Positions 17,388-25,781 of a stretch of 64,000 bases of DNA are shown one piece after another. The notes below the pieces were generated by a model, which saw only the letters and a list, made by a program, of their open reading frames with translations, searched no databases and was not told the DNA's origin. Position 1 is the first letter of the stretch; every line of letters begins with the position of its first letter. The DNA lies in the NCBI GenBank assembly GCA_020633675.1, contig JACKDE010000003.1, forward strand, positions 496,001 through 560,000. Reading direction: 5' to 3'. The position numbers were made by a program, and so were the translations under genes. The stretch is from Deferribacteres bacterium (lineage in GTDB: Bacteria; Zhuqueibacterota; Zhuqueibacteria; Zhuqueibacterales; Geothermadaptataceae).

Positions 17388-18410
17388 TTATCTTGTATTG
17401 TGAAAAATGATCAAAGACACTGCGATAGATACTGCACTCGTCAATACCGTTCTCACGATATTGGTCATCAGGAATCTGCCATAAGCGTCCTTCGCCGGAA
17501 TGTAGACTGTATCACCAGGCTTCAACTGAAAAGGTACCGGAATACCTTCTCTCGCATAGCGTTCAAGATTGAGCCTGTACACAACAGAACCGTCCTGTCC
17601 GGCTGAAATGATCCTTACAGAGGTCAAGTCAGGCTGTATTGCAGGTGCACTGGCTCCAGACCGTGAGCCGCCACCAGAAGATGGGCCGCCAGCGATAACG
17701 ATCGCTTGCAGAACATCCATATGCTCTTCCAGCTCATAGCGGCCAGGCCGTGAAACCTCGCCAAAAATGTAAATCACTTTTTTCTTCGCGTACAAGCTGA
17801 CGCCACCTGGACCGGTGCCTCCTGCACCACCTTCACCATTTGTCGCGGCGCTCGGCACATAAACGTTATCGTTTGGTCTCAGCTCTGGCAGCTTGGTTAG
17901 ATCATCGAAATAGTTGGTCAGATTGACTGGTATGCGTTGCCCGTGATTGTCGCCGCCTCGCAGAATAGTGATGTTGTCGAGACGCGCAGTTTCCAGTGGT
18001 CCGCCTGCCTGCAAAATAGCCTCCCAAACGTTCGGCATTTTGGAAAAGGTCAGTGGCCCCGGCATCAGTACAGCACCGGTGACAAAAATTTTCTTGCTGC
18101 CGTACTCAATGATTTTTACCAACGCTTGGGTCACATTGCGGTTATAAATATTAATTTGCTGAACAATTTTATTTTCTAATTGTGATATCGTTAAGCCTGC
18201 AGCAGTTATTCTGCCAGCTACCGGCACAACAATTTTTCCTTCCGAATCGATGGTGGTCTCAATATCAAGACTGGTTTCTTGCCAGAAATGCACCGAGATT
18301 CTGTCATTCGTTTCGAGAACATATTCCTGAGCGAAAGTATTTACCGCCGTGGCCAGGAAAATGAAAAGGGCGTAAATTGTGACTTTCGTACAGCATTTTA
18401 AAAATGACAT
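17388..18410 (-). CDS. Wza-like polysaccharide export protein
   Basis: 340 aa. Signal peptide with cleavage likely after TAVNTFAQ (about residue 28); no lipobox Cys, unlike classical Wza. Then the polysaccharide export domain (YVLETNDRISVHFWQE, IVVPVAGRITAAGLTI) and two SLBB domains, KIFVTGAVLMPGPLTF (about 112) and VIYIFGEVSRPGRYEL (about 215), each followed by an AGGP turn. The C-terminus has YIPAKDAYGRFL and one hydrophobic helix (TVLTSAVSIAVSLIIFH) that could insert in the outer membrane. A Gly/Ser-rich insert lies inside the second SLBB. It forms the outer-membrane channel for EPS together with the Wzz-like protein encoded downstream. Confidence 0.93.
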   Translation of the reverse strand: MSFLKCCTKVTIYALFIFLATAVNTFAQEYVLETNDRISVHFWQETSLDIETTIDSEGKIVVPVAGRITAAGLTISQLENKIVQQINIYNRNVTQALVKIIEYGSKKIFVTGAVLMPGPLTFSKMPNVWEAILQAGGPLETARLDNITILRGGDNHGQRIPVNLTNYFDDLTKLPELRPNDNVYVPSAATNGEGGAGGTGPGGVSLYAKKKVIYIFGEVSRPGRYELEEHMDVLQAIVIAGGPSSGGGSRSGASAPAIQPDLTSVRIISAGQDGSVVYRLNLERYAREGIPVPFQLKPGDTVYIPAKDAYGRFLMTNIVRTVLTSAVSIAVSLIIFHNTR

Positions 18411-18461
18411 ATTGCGTCCCTACAGTTAAATTGCTTAATGTATCCTCAAAAAGATTGGCTG

Positions 18462-19760
18462 CTATCGGGTCGAGCCGACAACTTCATTGCTTCCTGCAGT
18501 CAGTCCGGTCAAGTCCGACACAAACACTCTATAGTAGTAGTCGTTGTTAAGAATGACCGTATCATCCAGATAGTCTATAGTTCGGCGTGCACTAAGGCTT
18601 GCGATTAACAGAGCGTTATCCGGAGTTATGTCGGGATTCTGGGAGCGATAGATGAGATAGGAGGCAAAATCGCTCACCTCTGTGCTTTCTGTCCAGGTCA
18701 ATTTGATGCCGATCTGCCCGCTGCTGAAATTGAAGTCGAAAACCGGATCAAAGAGCGTTACCGGATCAGGAGCATGCAGGAATGTTAATCTGGTAATGGA
18801 AAAGGCAGATTCGGCAACATTGCCCACGTGATCAGTAAAATCGCCGACCACTCTGGCTTGATAAACGTCATCATCAATCTGAACAATGTAGTTTAACGTG
18901 TGAATGCCATCATTTGCAACGGCATCACCGTGCGTGCCATCATCAAACAGTGCCAAATTCTGTGGCCCATTTTCAATTGAAGCTAGTGCTTTGCCGCCGA
19001 TTTCTCCAGCATCCAGAGTGATGCGAAGTGTATCGCCGGCAACCTTTGGCGCTCCGCCGGTATTCTCGCTAACAGAAACAATGTTCGCATGCGTATCAAG
19101 GATGATGGAATCGGAGACAGGCATAGAGGTCGCTTTGCCACTCTGATCGAGGAAACGCACATATATCGTCTTCAATCCGTCACCCAACACCATTGCCCAG
19201 TTGATGGACACATCAAAAGGCTGAGGCGCTGCATTGGTAAACGACGAATCATTGCTGATCGTCATAAATTCCGGCACGGTAGAAGCGGTGATGGACAGAT
19301 GGACAGTTGTATTTGAAGTGTATTCTGCCCCGTCTTCGATAACAACGCTAAATTGGCCAGGTCGGGCAGTGACCACCTCAGATCTTTTGCTCTCAAAGCC
19401 ATCTTTATTGACCGCTGCAACCTGATAGAAATAGTCAGCATTGTTTTGAACATTCCGGTCTTCGAAACTGTTCGTCGTGCTGGATTTGATCAGACTGAAA
19501 TTGGTCGGTGTGTTGGTCGCGCGATAGATATTGAATTTTTGGATCGTCCCGGCTGAATCCTGAAAGGACCACTTGACAACAATAATCTGATCGCCAACAA
19601 CAACACGAATACTGTCTGGTGTATTGGGAAAGCTTGTTGAAGAAATTTCTTCAACCCCGGTGGGTTTTTTATCGCAGCCGAAAACGGCCATCAGTGCCAG
19701 CAGAAACGCGGCGAAGGTTCCTGCTGTGAAATGACTTTTTACTCTCATGTTGCGGATCAT
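18462..19760 (-). CDS. Putative lipoprotein with FN3 domains
   Basis: 432 aa from the ATG at 19760 (AAGGA just upstream); an ATG 18 bp earlier is an alternative. A hydrophobic signal segment ends in LMAVFGC, an acceptable lipobox, so it is probably lipidated. Domains: FN3 at about 45-130 (KWSFQDSAGTIQKFNIYRAT, YFYQVAAVNKDGFES); a beta domain with GDGLKTIYVRFLDQSGKA; a segment with ALFDDGTHGDAVANDGIH, typical of choice-of-anchor or Big-type surface domains; and a C-terminal FN3 (ASYLIYRSQNPDI, YYYRVFVSDLTGL). It is likely a surface or periplasmic binding protein retained with the EPS machinery. No enzymatic motif was seen. Confidence 0.78.
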   Translation of the reverse strand: MIRNMRVKSHFTAGTFAAFLLALMAVFGCDKKPTGVEEISSTSFPNTPDSIRVVVGDQIIVVKWSFQDSAGTIQKFNIYRATNTPTNFSLIKSSTTNSFEDRNVQNNADYFYQVAAVNKDGFESKRSEVVTARPGQFSVVIEDGAEYTSNTTVHLSITASTVPEFMTISNDSSFTNAAPQPFDVSINWAMVLGDGLKTIYVRFLDQSGKATSMPVSDSIILDTHANIVSVSENTGGAPKVAGDTLRITLDAGEIGGKALASIENGPQNLALFDDGTHGDAVANDGIHTLNYIVQIDDDVYQARVVGDFTDHVGNVAESAFSITRLTFLHAPDPVTLFDPVFDFNFSSGQIGIKLTWTESTEVSDFASYLIYRSQNPDITPDNALLIASLSARRTIDYLDDTVILNNDYYYRVFVSDLTGLTAGSNEVVGSTR

Positions 19761-19898
19761 AGCTTCCTTGCAAGTCATTTATAGTTGATCTTTTCCAGAA
19801 TTGGAAATACGCACGTATCGCAATTTTTGCGAACGCAGCGACGATGATTCTTCTGGTGTGATTTTTCTATTACACAGGCATGCGCAAGCATCCCTGAC

Positions 19899-20639
19899 CT
19901 ACAGCCTGGCAGAAAAACCGAATTTTAAAGAACTGTCTTGAATATTTGGTTTAACTGAGAAGTTCAAACCAGCGATATCGAAGTCAGGAAAGAAAAAGAA
20001 TGCGTCGAGAACGTTGTAAAGGTACACGCTGCCAGCGATGATCAATGCTGTACGCCGGCGCTCAAAACGCTTGTCGACAGTCGATTGGGTGCTTTGCACT
20101 TCTTTGAACAAAGCGCTTGCCAACTCACTGTTCTTTTGATTTGCCTGATAATTGCTGACAGCTTTTTCAAAATTGTCAACAGCATCCTGGTATTTCACTT
20201 CGCGGACGATCAGGTAGGTCAATGCTGCCAGTGATGCGGAGCGAATAAAGTAAGATTTGGTCTTTTGGCCTGTATAGCTCTGCCCCCAACCCGGAACGAT
20301 AAACGATCGCATAAAAGCCCGCGCCCGTGTCTTTCGGGTCAGCCGGATGGAAATACGATGATTCACGCCCGGTTTAAACTGAAACTTGGAATCATAATCT
20401 TCATAGCCAGGATATGTTGCCCTGATTCGATAGAAGCCATCAATACCCTGCTTGATCGTATAGGGTGCGCTTCCTGCGATGCCATACTCTCCGTCAATCT
20501 GGACAATAGCGCCTTTTGGGCTCGCAACGATTTGAACACCTTCAGCCTCTCCTCCTGTCTGGGCATTCGCATCAAATTGTCCGATCATGAAACAGAAAGT
20601 CAATATCATCAATGAAAAAGACTTTCGTTTGCTTCGCAT
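19899..20639 (-). CDS. PEGA domain plus DUF5683-like membrane protein
   Basis: 246 aa from the ATG at 20639, chosen because GGAGG lies eight bases upstream and a signal peptide (MRSKRKSFSLMILTFCFMIG, cleavage near DANAQ) follows at once. Residues about 35-105 form a PEGA-type beta domain (VQIVASPKGAIVQIDGEYG, YRIRATYPGYEDYD). Then FIVPGWGQSYTGQKTK, the hallmark of DUF5683-like proteins, with hydrophobic helices at about 145-160 and 205-225 separated by a charged coil. It is likely anchored in the envelope. The gene begins 4 bp before the end of the sugar transferase gene upstream, so the two are co-transcribed. Its role in EPS export or anchoring is inferred from position only. Confidence 0.8.
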   Translation of the reverse strand: MRSKRKSFSLMILTFCFMIGQFDANAQTGGEAEGVQIVASPKGAIVQIDGEYGIAGSAPYTIKQGIDGFYRIRATYPGYEDYDSKFQFKPGVNHRISIRLTRKTRARAFMRSFIVPGWGQSYTGQKTKSYFIRSASLAALTYLIVREVKYQDAVDNFEKAVSNYQANQKNSELASALFKEVQSTQSTVDKRFERRRTALIIAGSVYLYNVLDAFFFFPDFDIAGLNFSVKPNIQDSSLKFGFSARL

Positions 20640-20643
20640 TCGT

Positions 20644-21645
20644 TTAACCTCCAAGTATGAAAGGATTATTAGCTTCAAGGACTTCCTTGCCCCTGATGAT
20701 GACCCAAAGGGTCTGCAGCAGGATGACAACGTCAGCTTTTAAATTGCTATTTTCTACGTAAATCAGGTCCCATTTGAGCTTATCTTTTGTGCCTTCAATC
20801 GTCACGTCATAGCCGCAGACGATTTGGGCAATTCCGGTCAGCCCGGGTTTGACAAGCAACCTGTCAGTATAATTCGGGACTTTCTCCAAAATCTGTGGGA
20901 TCAGCTGTGGTCTTTCCGGACGGGGACCGACCAACGACATTTCACCACAGAGAACATTGAAAAACTGTGGAATCTCGTCCACATGCGTAAAGCGTAAGAT
21001 ATTGCCCATCGGCGTAATGCGCGGATCATTTTTTTGCGCCCAGACAGCACCGCTGCCTTTTTCCGCGTCCTGCCGCATTGTGCGGAACTTGTACACCCAG
21101 AAAGGACGTCCGTACAAATCGACTTTGCGGCGCTGTTCCTTTCGGCGATCGTTCGTGACTTCCAGATTGATTACTCTGCGATCACGTTTTCTGTTATTTA
21201 CGCCGGAACGTCTTTGCCTATAAAAAATCGGGCCGCGGCTATCGAACTTGATCAGCAGCGGAATCACCACAAAGAACATTGAGCAGAAAATGAAGCCCAG
21301 CACGGCACTAAAAATATCAAAAATTCGCTTGCCAGCCAGTTCCCAATAATGCATGCTGGAAAGTGGCGTGGTGATGCGCCGGATTAAATCTTCCGGGAAA
21401 AACAACAAGACACTGAGTGTCGAGAAAAAGAAAAATGGTGAGAGAAAATATGTGCCAACAAATTTTCGCAGCTTGATATCAAAATCACTCAAAACCACTT
21501 TTCGGTTTGCTTCAACCGGGATGCCCTTTTTGTTTCTGTCAACGAGCGCCTGGTAACGTTGGTGTACAATCTCCGGCGTTAAGCTGCCATGGCTTGTGCC
21601 AATCATGCTTTCGCGGATTTGACCCACAAGTTGTCGCTGATTCAT
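20644..21645 (-). CDS. Undecaprenyl-phosphate sugar-1-phosphate transferase
   Basis: 333 aa from the ATG at 21645, which has AGAGGAG upstream; a longer frame starting at 21726 lacks this. Initiates EPS synthesis by moving a sugar-1-phosphate from UDP-sugar to undecaprenyl phosphate. It has the bacterial sugar transferase core: GKRIFDIFSAVLGFI re-entrant helix, GPIFYRQRRSG, VYKFRTMRQDAE, NDPRITPMGNILRFTHVDEI (catalytic Asp-Glu), MSLVGPRPERPQ, and KPGLTGIAQIVCG. Only one additional hydrophobic segment precedes the core, so it is the short form. An Arg-rich insert of about 25 residues (including NDRRKEQRRKVD) interrupts the region between the RQRR and KFRTM motifs. First gene of the minus-strand EPS run. 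Confidence 0.94.
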   Translation of the reverse strand: MNQRQLVGQIRESMIGTSHGSLTPEIVHQRYQALVDRNKKGIPVEANRKVVLSDFDIKLRKFVGTYFLSPFFFFSTLSVLLFFPEDLIRRITTPLSSMHYWELAGKRIFDIFSAVLGFIFCSMFFVVIPLLIKFDSRGPIFYRQRRSGVNNRKRDRRVINLEVTNDRRKEQRRKVDLYGRPFWVYKFRTMRQDAEKGSGAVWAQKNDPRITPMGNILRFTHVDEIPQFFNVLCGEMSLVGPRPERPQLIPQILEKVPNYTDRLLVKPGLTGIAQIVCGYDVTIEGTKDKLKWDLIYVENSNLKADVVILLQTLWVIIRGKEVLEANNPFILGG

Positions 21646-22426
21646 GAAGCTCCTCTTTGCATCGTATTGGTTCGTCAAGAGAACGCAGCTTGATAGTGAA
21701 ACGACCTGCAGATATTTCAAATCCATGAAATGACATGACTCATCCTGAGTGATTTGCTGTCCGTTAACTCAATTGCTTCGAATTGCTAACATCGCTCAAC
21801 GGCAAAAGCCGTGCCTGATCTTGCAAATATTTCTGTCTTTTCGTTAAAAAATTCATTTAGCCTTAACAATTTGATATAAAAACATTTACATACATACGTA
21901 CATCTTCGATTTGGATGAATAATTTTATGAACCACCGCATCAAAGTGAGACAGTGTCACACTCGGAACACATTCATTCAAACCAAAAAAGCAGAGAAATT
22001 TTGTAAGGATGTACGTTCTTTGCGCAATGCAGTTTTATATGCACGGCTTAGCGATCCCTGCTAAGAACGTTTGAAAGGCTTATTGCTAAAGGAAAAGGAC
22101 AAAAAGTGGGAAAAGCAGGCATGCAATTGCCTATATCCATCGGATGCTTTTCCAAGTTGTCAATCAAGATGTAAGCAATTAAAAATTCGCAATAAGGATA
22201 CGTACAATTACGTTTTTTGCGGAAGGAATTGGCAGGAATTCTGCGGCTTTCTGCCTGTATTTTCAACATTTGGTCGGAAAAATCATGGGGTGCTTCCAAT
22301 GCCGGCTTGCCGAGATGGAAGTTGTCAGGCGAGATTTTAAATTTCGTAGATCGGCGCCGCAGGCACTTTGATGCCCAACAACCAGCACTCTCCATTATCG
22401 CACACCTGGATCGACCATAATAAATA
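21646..22426. other. Gene-free leader region upstream of EPS locus
   Basis: About 780 bp, AT-rich in its lower half, between the ftsZ terminator and the first EPS gene. No plausible protein was found; the short frames here lack ribosome-binding sites and family features. It must carry the EPS promoter if the locus is transcribed independently. A near-palindrome GTGAGACAGTGTCAC lies at 21945-21959. A TACATACATACGTACAT tract is near 21890. No confident -35/-10 pair was identified. Confidence 0.45.
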
Positions 22427-22455
22427 GATGGCGTGCTAACATGTAGCACGCCATC
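22413..22455 (-). terminator. Intrinsic terminator after ftsZ
   Basis: Perfect 11-bp stem, GATGGCGTGCT (22427-22437) with AGCACGCCATC (22445-22455), 7-nt loop. On the minus strand it is followed by the U-rich TATTTATTATGG. It lies about 90 bp beyond the ftsZ stop codon and would end the dcw transcript before the EPS locus. Confidence 0.75.
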
Positions 22456-22543
22456 AGGGTCAGCCAGGGTATCAGGGAAAATTACAGGAGTCGCACATAG
22501 CGGGTCTCATCCTGCCTGAGCAAGAACGGTGCTCCAAATCGCT

Positions 22544-23710
22544 CTATCGTTTCCAGCGCCGGCGAATGTAAGCAGGCGACTCGAGATCATCATCGTTGTA
22601 GAGGCTGTCTTCGATTTCTGAGACGGTTTCCATATGTCCGTTGCCATTGCCATTGCGACGCTGGTAAGTCGGCACATCCAAATCGCTCAGTTCATAGTCG
22701 ATAATGCGCATGGTCGAGGCTTGTTTGCGAGTCATGCCATAGCCGTTTTTGTTGAAGCCGGTGGCGATGACCGTGACACGGATTTCCTCTTCCATCTGCG
22801 GATCGACAACCGCACCAAAAATCAGGTTAGCATCATTGCCTGCCGCATCCGAGATCACGCTGGTGGCATCGTTCACTTCATGCAGCGAAAGCGATTCGCC
22901 ACCGGTGATGTTGACCAAAACACCTTGGGCACCGGCAATCGAAATGTCTTCCAATAGCGGGCTGGCTATGGCTTTCTGTGCTGCCTCGATCGAACGATCA
23001 TCGCCCGAGGCCACCGCAGAGCCCATCAGAGCATCACCCATTTCGCGCATGACCGTTTTCACATCGGCAAAATCAAGATTGATCAGGCCGGGGATGCTAA
23101 TCAAGTCGGAAATGCCTTTTGTTGCGTGCAACAGCACTTCATCCGCCGTGCGAAACGCTGCGGTGAGCGGCGTGCCTTTCGTCACCACAGAGAGCAAGCG
23201 CTGATTTGGGATGACGATCAGCGTGTCGACTTGTTTTTTGAGCTCAAGCAAACCTTCTTCCGCACGCTGCGAGCGTTTATGGCCCTCGAACATGAATGGC
23301 TTCGTGACAATGGCGACTGTCAGCGCGCCGAGGTCTTTTGCAATTTCAGCAACGACCGGTGCAGCACCGGTGCCGGTGCCGCCGCCCATTCCGGCAGTGA
23401 TAAACACCATGTCGCTATCCTCGAGCGATTCGATTACGGAATCGCGGTCTTCTTCAATCGACTTCCGACCAATTTCAGGATCTGCGCCTGCTCCTAATCC
23501 GCGCGTACAGGCTCTGCCGATCTGCAAGCGTGTTGAAGTTTTGCATGCTTCCAAAGCCTGCAAATCCGTGTTGATGCTGACAAAACCGACGCCTGCCAGG
23601 TTGGCTTCGATCATACGATTTACGGCATTGCAGCCGCCGCCACCTACGCCAACAACTTTCATCCTGGCGGTCGGTGTGGGATTTTCGTCAAAATTGAAAC
23701 GCAAATTCAT
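22544..23710 (-). CDS. ftsZ: Cell division GTPase FtsZ
   Basis: 388 aa. Tubulin-like GTPase that polymerises into the Z ring at midcell. The N-terminus VVGVGGGGCNAVNRMI, the tubulin signature GGGTGTGAAPVVAEIAK and the T7-loop region NLDFADVKTVM are intact. The C-terminal linker is short and ends in DVPTYQRR followed by an acidic segment and AYIRRRWKR. The conserved C-terminal peptide that docks FtsA is therefore DVPTYQRR-like, with extra basic residues at the end. The ATG at 23710 is chosen because AAGGAG stands six bases upstream; the open frame extends further up but overlaps ftsA. Last gene of the dcw run, followed by a strong hairpin. Confidence 0.98.
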   Translation of the reverse strand: MNLRFNFDENPTPTARMKVVGVGGGGCNAVNRMIEANLAGVGFVSINTDLQALEACKTSTRLQIGRACTRGLGAGADPEIGRKSIEEDRDSVIESLEDSDMVFITAGMGGGTGTGAAPVVAEIAKDLGALTVAIVTKPFMFEGHKRSQRAEEGLLELKKQVDTLIVIPNQRLLSVVTKGTPLTAAFRTADEVLLHATKGISDLISIPGLINLDFADVKTVMREMGDALMGSAVASGDDRSIEAAQKAIASPLLEDISIAGAQGVLVNITGGESLSLHEVNDATSVISDAAGNDANLIFGAVVDPQMEEEIRVTVIATGFNKNGYGMTRKQASTMRIIDYELSDLDVPTYQRRNGNGNGHMETVSEIEDSLYNDDDLESPAYIRRRWKR

Positions 23711-23777
23711 GGCTGACTCCTTTTTTGTGATACTGATTTTGGCTGAATACGAAAAATATCCTTTGCGCTGGACTACG

Positions 23778-25019
23778 CTATATACCCTTGCTACCGACAA
23801 ACCAGCGCTTCATTCGTTCCACAATTTTCTCAAAAACATGTGACTCGCTCGAGCTCAGCGGACCATCGATCATCTCGCTGTTCTCTTTACCATACATAAT
23901 CAAACCGACGCCGGTCGAATGCAATGGCAGATTGATGTCGTCACTGACGCTCTTGATACCCGACGGTACACCCAGCTTCACCGGCATTTCAAAAATTTCT
24001 TCGGCCAGCTCGACGGTACCTGGCAGCATGGCCGCGCCGCCGGTTAAAACAGCGCCCGCCGTCATCAAATGTACGTAATCCGATTTCTTGATTTCGTTGT
24101 GCGCCAGGGTCAAAATTTCTTCCATGCGCGGTTGAATGATATCTACCAGCAGCGATTTGGCCACTTTCCGCGGTGGTCGTCCACCAACGCCCGGCACTTC
24201 GACCAGTTTATCTTCGTCCTTTTCGTATTTAACCGCCGAGCCAAAATTCACTTTAATCGCTTCTGCACTCTCAATTGGTGTGCGCAAGCCGTGCGCGATG
24301 TCGTTGGTGACGTTACGGCCGCCGAGGCTGACGATCGCCGTATGCCGGATGCAGCCTTCATAAAACATGGCAATGTCCGTGGTGCCTCCGCCGATGTCGA
24401 GCACGCAGACACCAAGGTCTTTTTCGTCTGGCGTGAGCACAGAATAACTGCTTGCCAATGGCTCGAGCACCAGGTCCATCACTGACATATGCGCACCTTC
24501 GATGCTGCGCCAGATATTTTGCGCTGCCGTCACTGCGCAGGTGACAATATGGACTTCTGCTTCGAGTCGAACGCCGGACATGCCAACCGGATCGGTAATG
24601 CTGCGCTGATCATCGACAATAAACTCTTGCGGCAAAATATGGATAATTTCACGATCAAACGGCAGCGATACAGCCTTGGCTGCGTCGATCACACGCCGTT
24701 TATCTTCCATACTGATGATGTGATTTTCGCCAGCGACAGCCACCACGCCGCGGCCATTCACGCTGCGAATATGATCCCCTGCAATGCCTGCGTAGACGGC
24801 TTCAATCTCAACACCGGCCATGCGTTCGGCTTCTTCGCGCGCCTTGATAATAGCCTGAATGGTTTTTTCGAGATTGATCACCACGCCGCGACGCAAACCA
24901 TCCGATGGTGCTGTGCCGACGCCGATGATTTTCAGCATCGAATTTTCATCGAGTTCAGCGATGAGTGCGCAAATTTTTGTGGTGCCGATGTCCAGGGCAC
25001 AGATATACTCGTTTGTCAT
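23778..25019 (-). CDS. ftsA: Cell division protein FtsA
   Basis: 413 aa, normal length. Actin-like ATPase that tethers FtsZ to the membrane. Motifs: phosphate 1 ALDIGTTKICALI, the FtsA-specific 1C subdomain (about 80-160), phosphate 2 VLDIGGGTTDIAMF, adenosine motif TGGAAMLPG. The C-terminal amphipathic membrane-targeting helix is present (FEKIVERMKRWFVG). Very strong ribosome-binding site AAGGAGG upstream of the ATG. It lies between ftsQ (12 bp) and ftsZ, the canonical order. Confidence 0.98.
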   Translation of the reverse strand: MTNEYICALDIGTTKICALIAELDENSMLKIIGVGTAPSDGLRRGVVINLEKTIQAIIKAREEAERMAGVEIEAVYAGIAGDHIRSVNGRGVVAVAGENHIISMEDKRRVIDAAKAVSLPFDREIIHILPQEFIVDDQRSITDPVGMSGVRLEAEVHIVTCAVTAAQNIWRSIEGAHMSVMDLVLEPLASSYSVLTPDEKDLGVCVLDIGGGTTDIAMFYEGCIRHTAIVSLGGRNVTNDIAHGLRTPIESAEAIKVNFGSAVKYEKDEDKLVEVPGVGGRPPRKVAKSLLVDIIQPRMEEILTLAHNEIKKSDYVHLMTAGAVLTGGAAMLPGTVELAEEIFEMPVKLGVPSGIKSVSDDINLPLHSTGVGLIMYGKENSEMIDGPLSSSESHVFEKIVERMKRWFVGSKGI

Positions 25020-25031
25020 ACCCCCACCTCC

Positions 25032-25781
25032 TTATGTGTGATTTATGGTTCCTTGTTTCTTCTTGGCGATCACCTGATCGTTAAATCGCAAGTCGAGGTA
25101 TAAAATTTGATCGAACTGGCCTTCACTGGCGAAGTGTTCCCAAGCCACTTTGAGCTTTTTGCTTTTGTTCAACAGACGATCTTTTCCGAAATAGACCGGA
25201 ATGTTTTTTTCGACCATGGTCGCTCTCACACCGTAGGTCGCATTCATGGTGACTTCAGAGATCAAGCTATATATAATGGGCTCGGCTTCCTGCAATTCAC
25301 CAATAAATTCTGCCAGAACAACGAGCTTGCTGTTGTCGACTTTTTCACCAGGCAAATGCTCTTTGATGTGCATGCCGGTAATCACCGGAAAGTCCAAGCC
25401 GATTTCCGGACGAAAACGCGGCAGCAACACGCCTTCACGATCGATGCCCCACAGGCCATTGCTGATCAAAATGGCCACAGGTTGACGTTCCCGAATGTCA
25501 ATGCGGATATTCGATGGAAACATGCGGGAAACTTCAACCTGCCGTACCTGCGGCAGCTCAGCCAGTTTCGCCTGAATGCGGTTGATATCCGTATCCCAGA
25601 TGCTTTCGGCAGAATCGACTTTTGCCGCCGCCAGCACATCTTCCGTTTCCAGCAACCGATTGCCGCTCACAACAACCTTTTTTACTGAAAAAGCATGGTT
25701 ATCCTGTATCCACACGCTCAGGTGCAGAAAAACCAGGATAATGCTCGTCGAAAAGAACACATATTTGCCTGCCACTCTCAT
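25032..25781 (-). CDS. ftsQ: Cell division protein FtsQ/DivIB
   Basis: 249 aa. A short cytoplasmic N-terminus and one membrane helix (about 6-24) lead into a periplasmic POTRA domain (FSVKKVVVSGNRLL, LPQVRQVEVSRMFP, IRIDIRERQPVAIL). The FtsQ domain follows, with GIDREGVLLPRF and ending in YLDLRFNDQVI, a well-conserved C-terminal motif. It connects early and late divisome proteins with FtsL/FtsB. The start codon overlaps the murG stop (ATGA), indicating translational coupling. MurB and MurC genes, which often lie between murG and ftsQ, are absent here. Confidence 0.95.
   Translation of the reverse strand: MRVAGKYVFFSTSIILVFLHLSVWIQDNHAFSVKKVVVSGNRLLETEDVLAAAKVDSAESIWDTDINRIQAKLAELPQVRQVEVSRMFPSNIRIDIRERQPVAILISNGLWGIDREGVLLPRFRPEIGLDFPVITGMHIKEHLPGEKVDNSKLVVLAEFIGELQEAEPIIYSLISEVTMNATYGVRATMVEKNIPVYFGKDRLLNKSKKLKVAWEHFASEGQFDQILYLDLRFNDQVIAKKKQGTINHT

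Noticed and set aside
21645..21726. Longer sugar transferase start at 21726
   Set aside because: The ATG at 21645 has AGAGGAG upstream and the extra 27 residues have no family similarity.
22048..22449. 133-aa minus-strand open frame between ftsZ and the EPS locus
   Set aside because: Begins within the ftsZ terminator hairpin, has no ribosome-binding site and an atypical composition.
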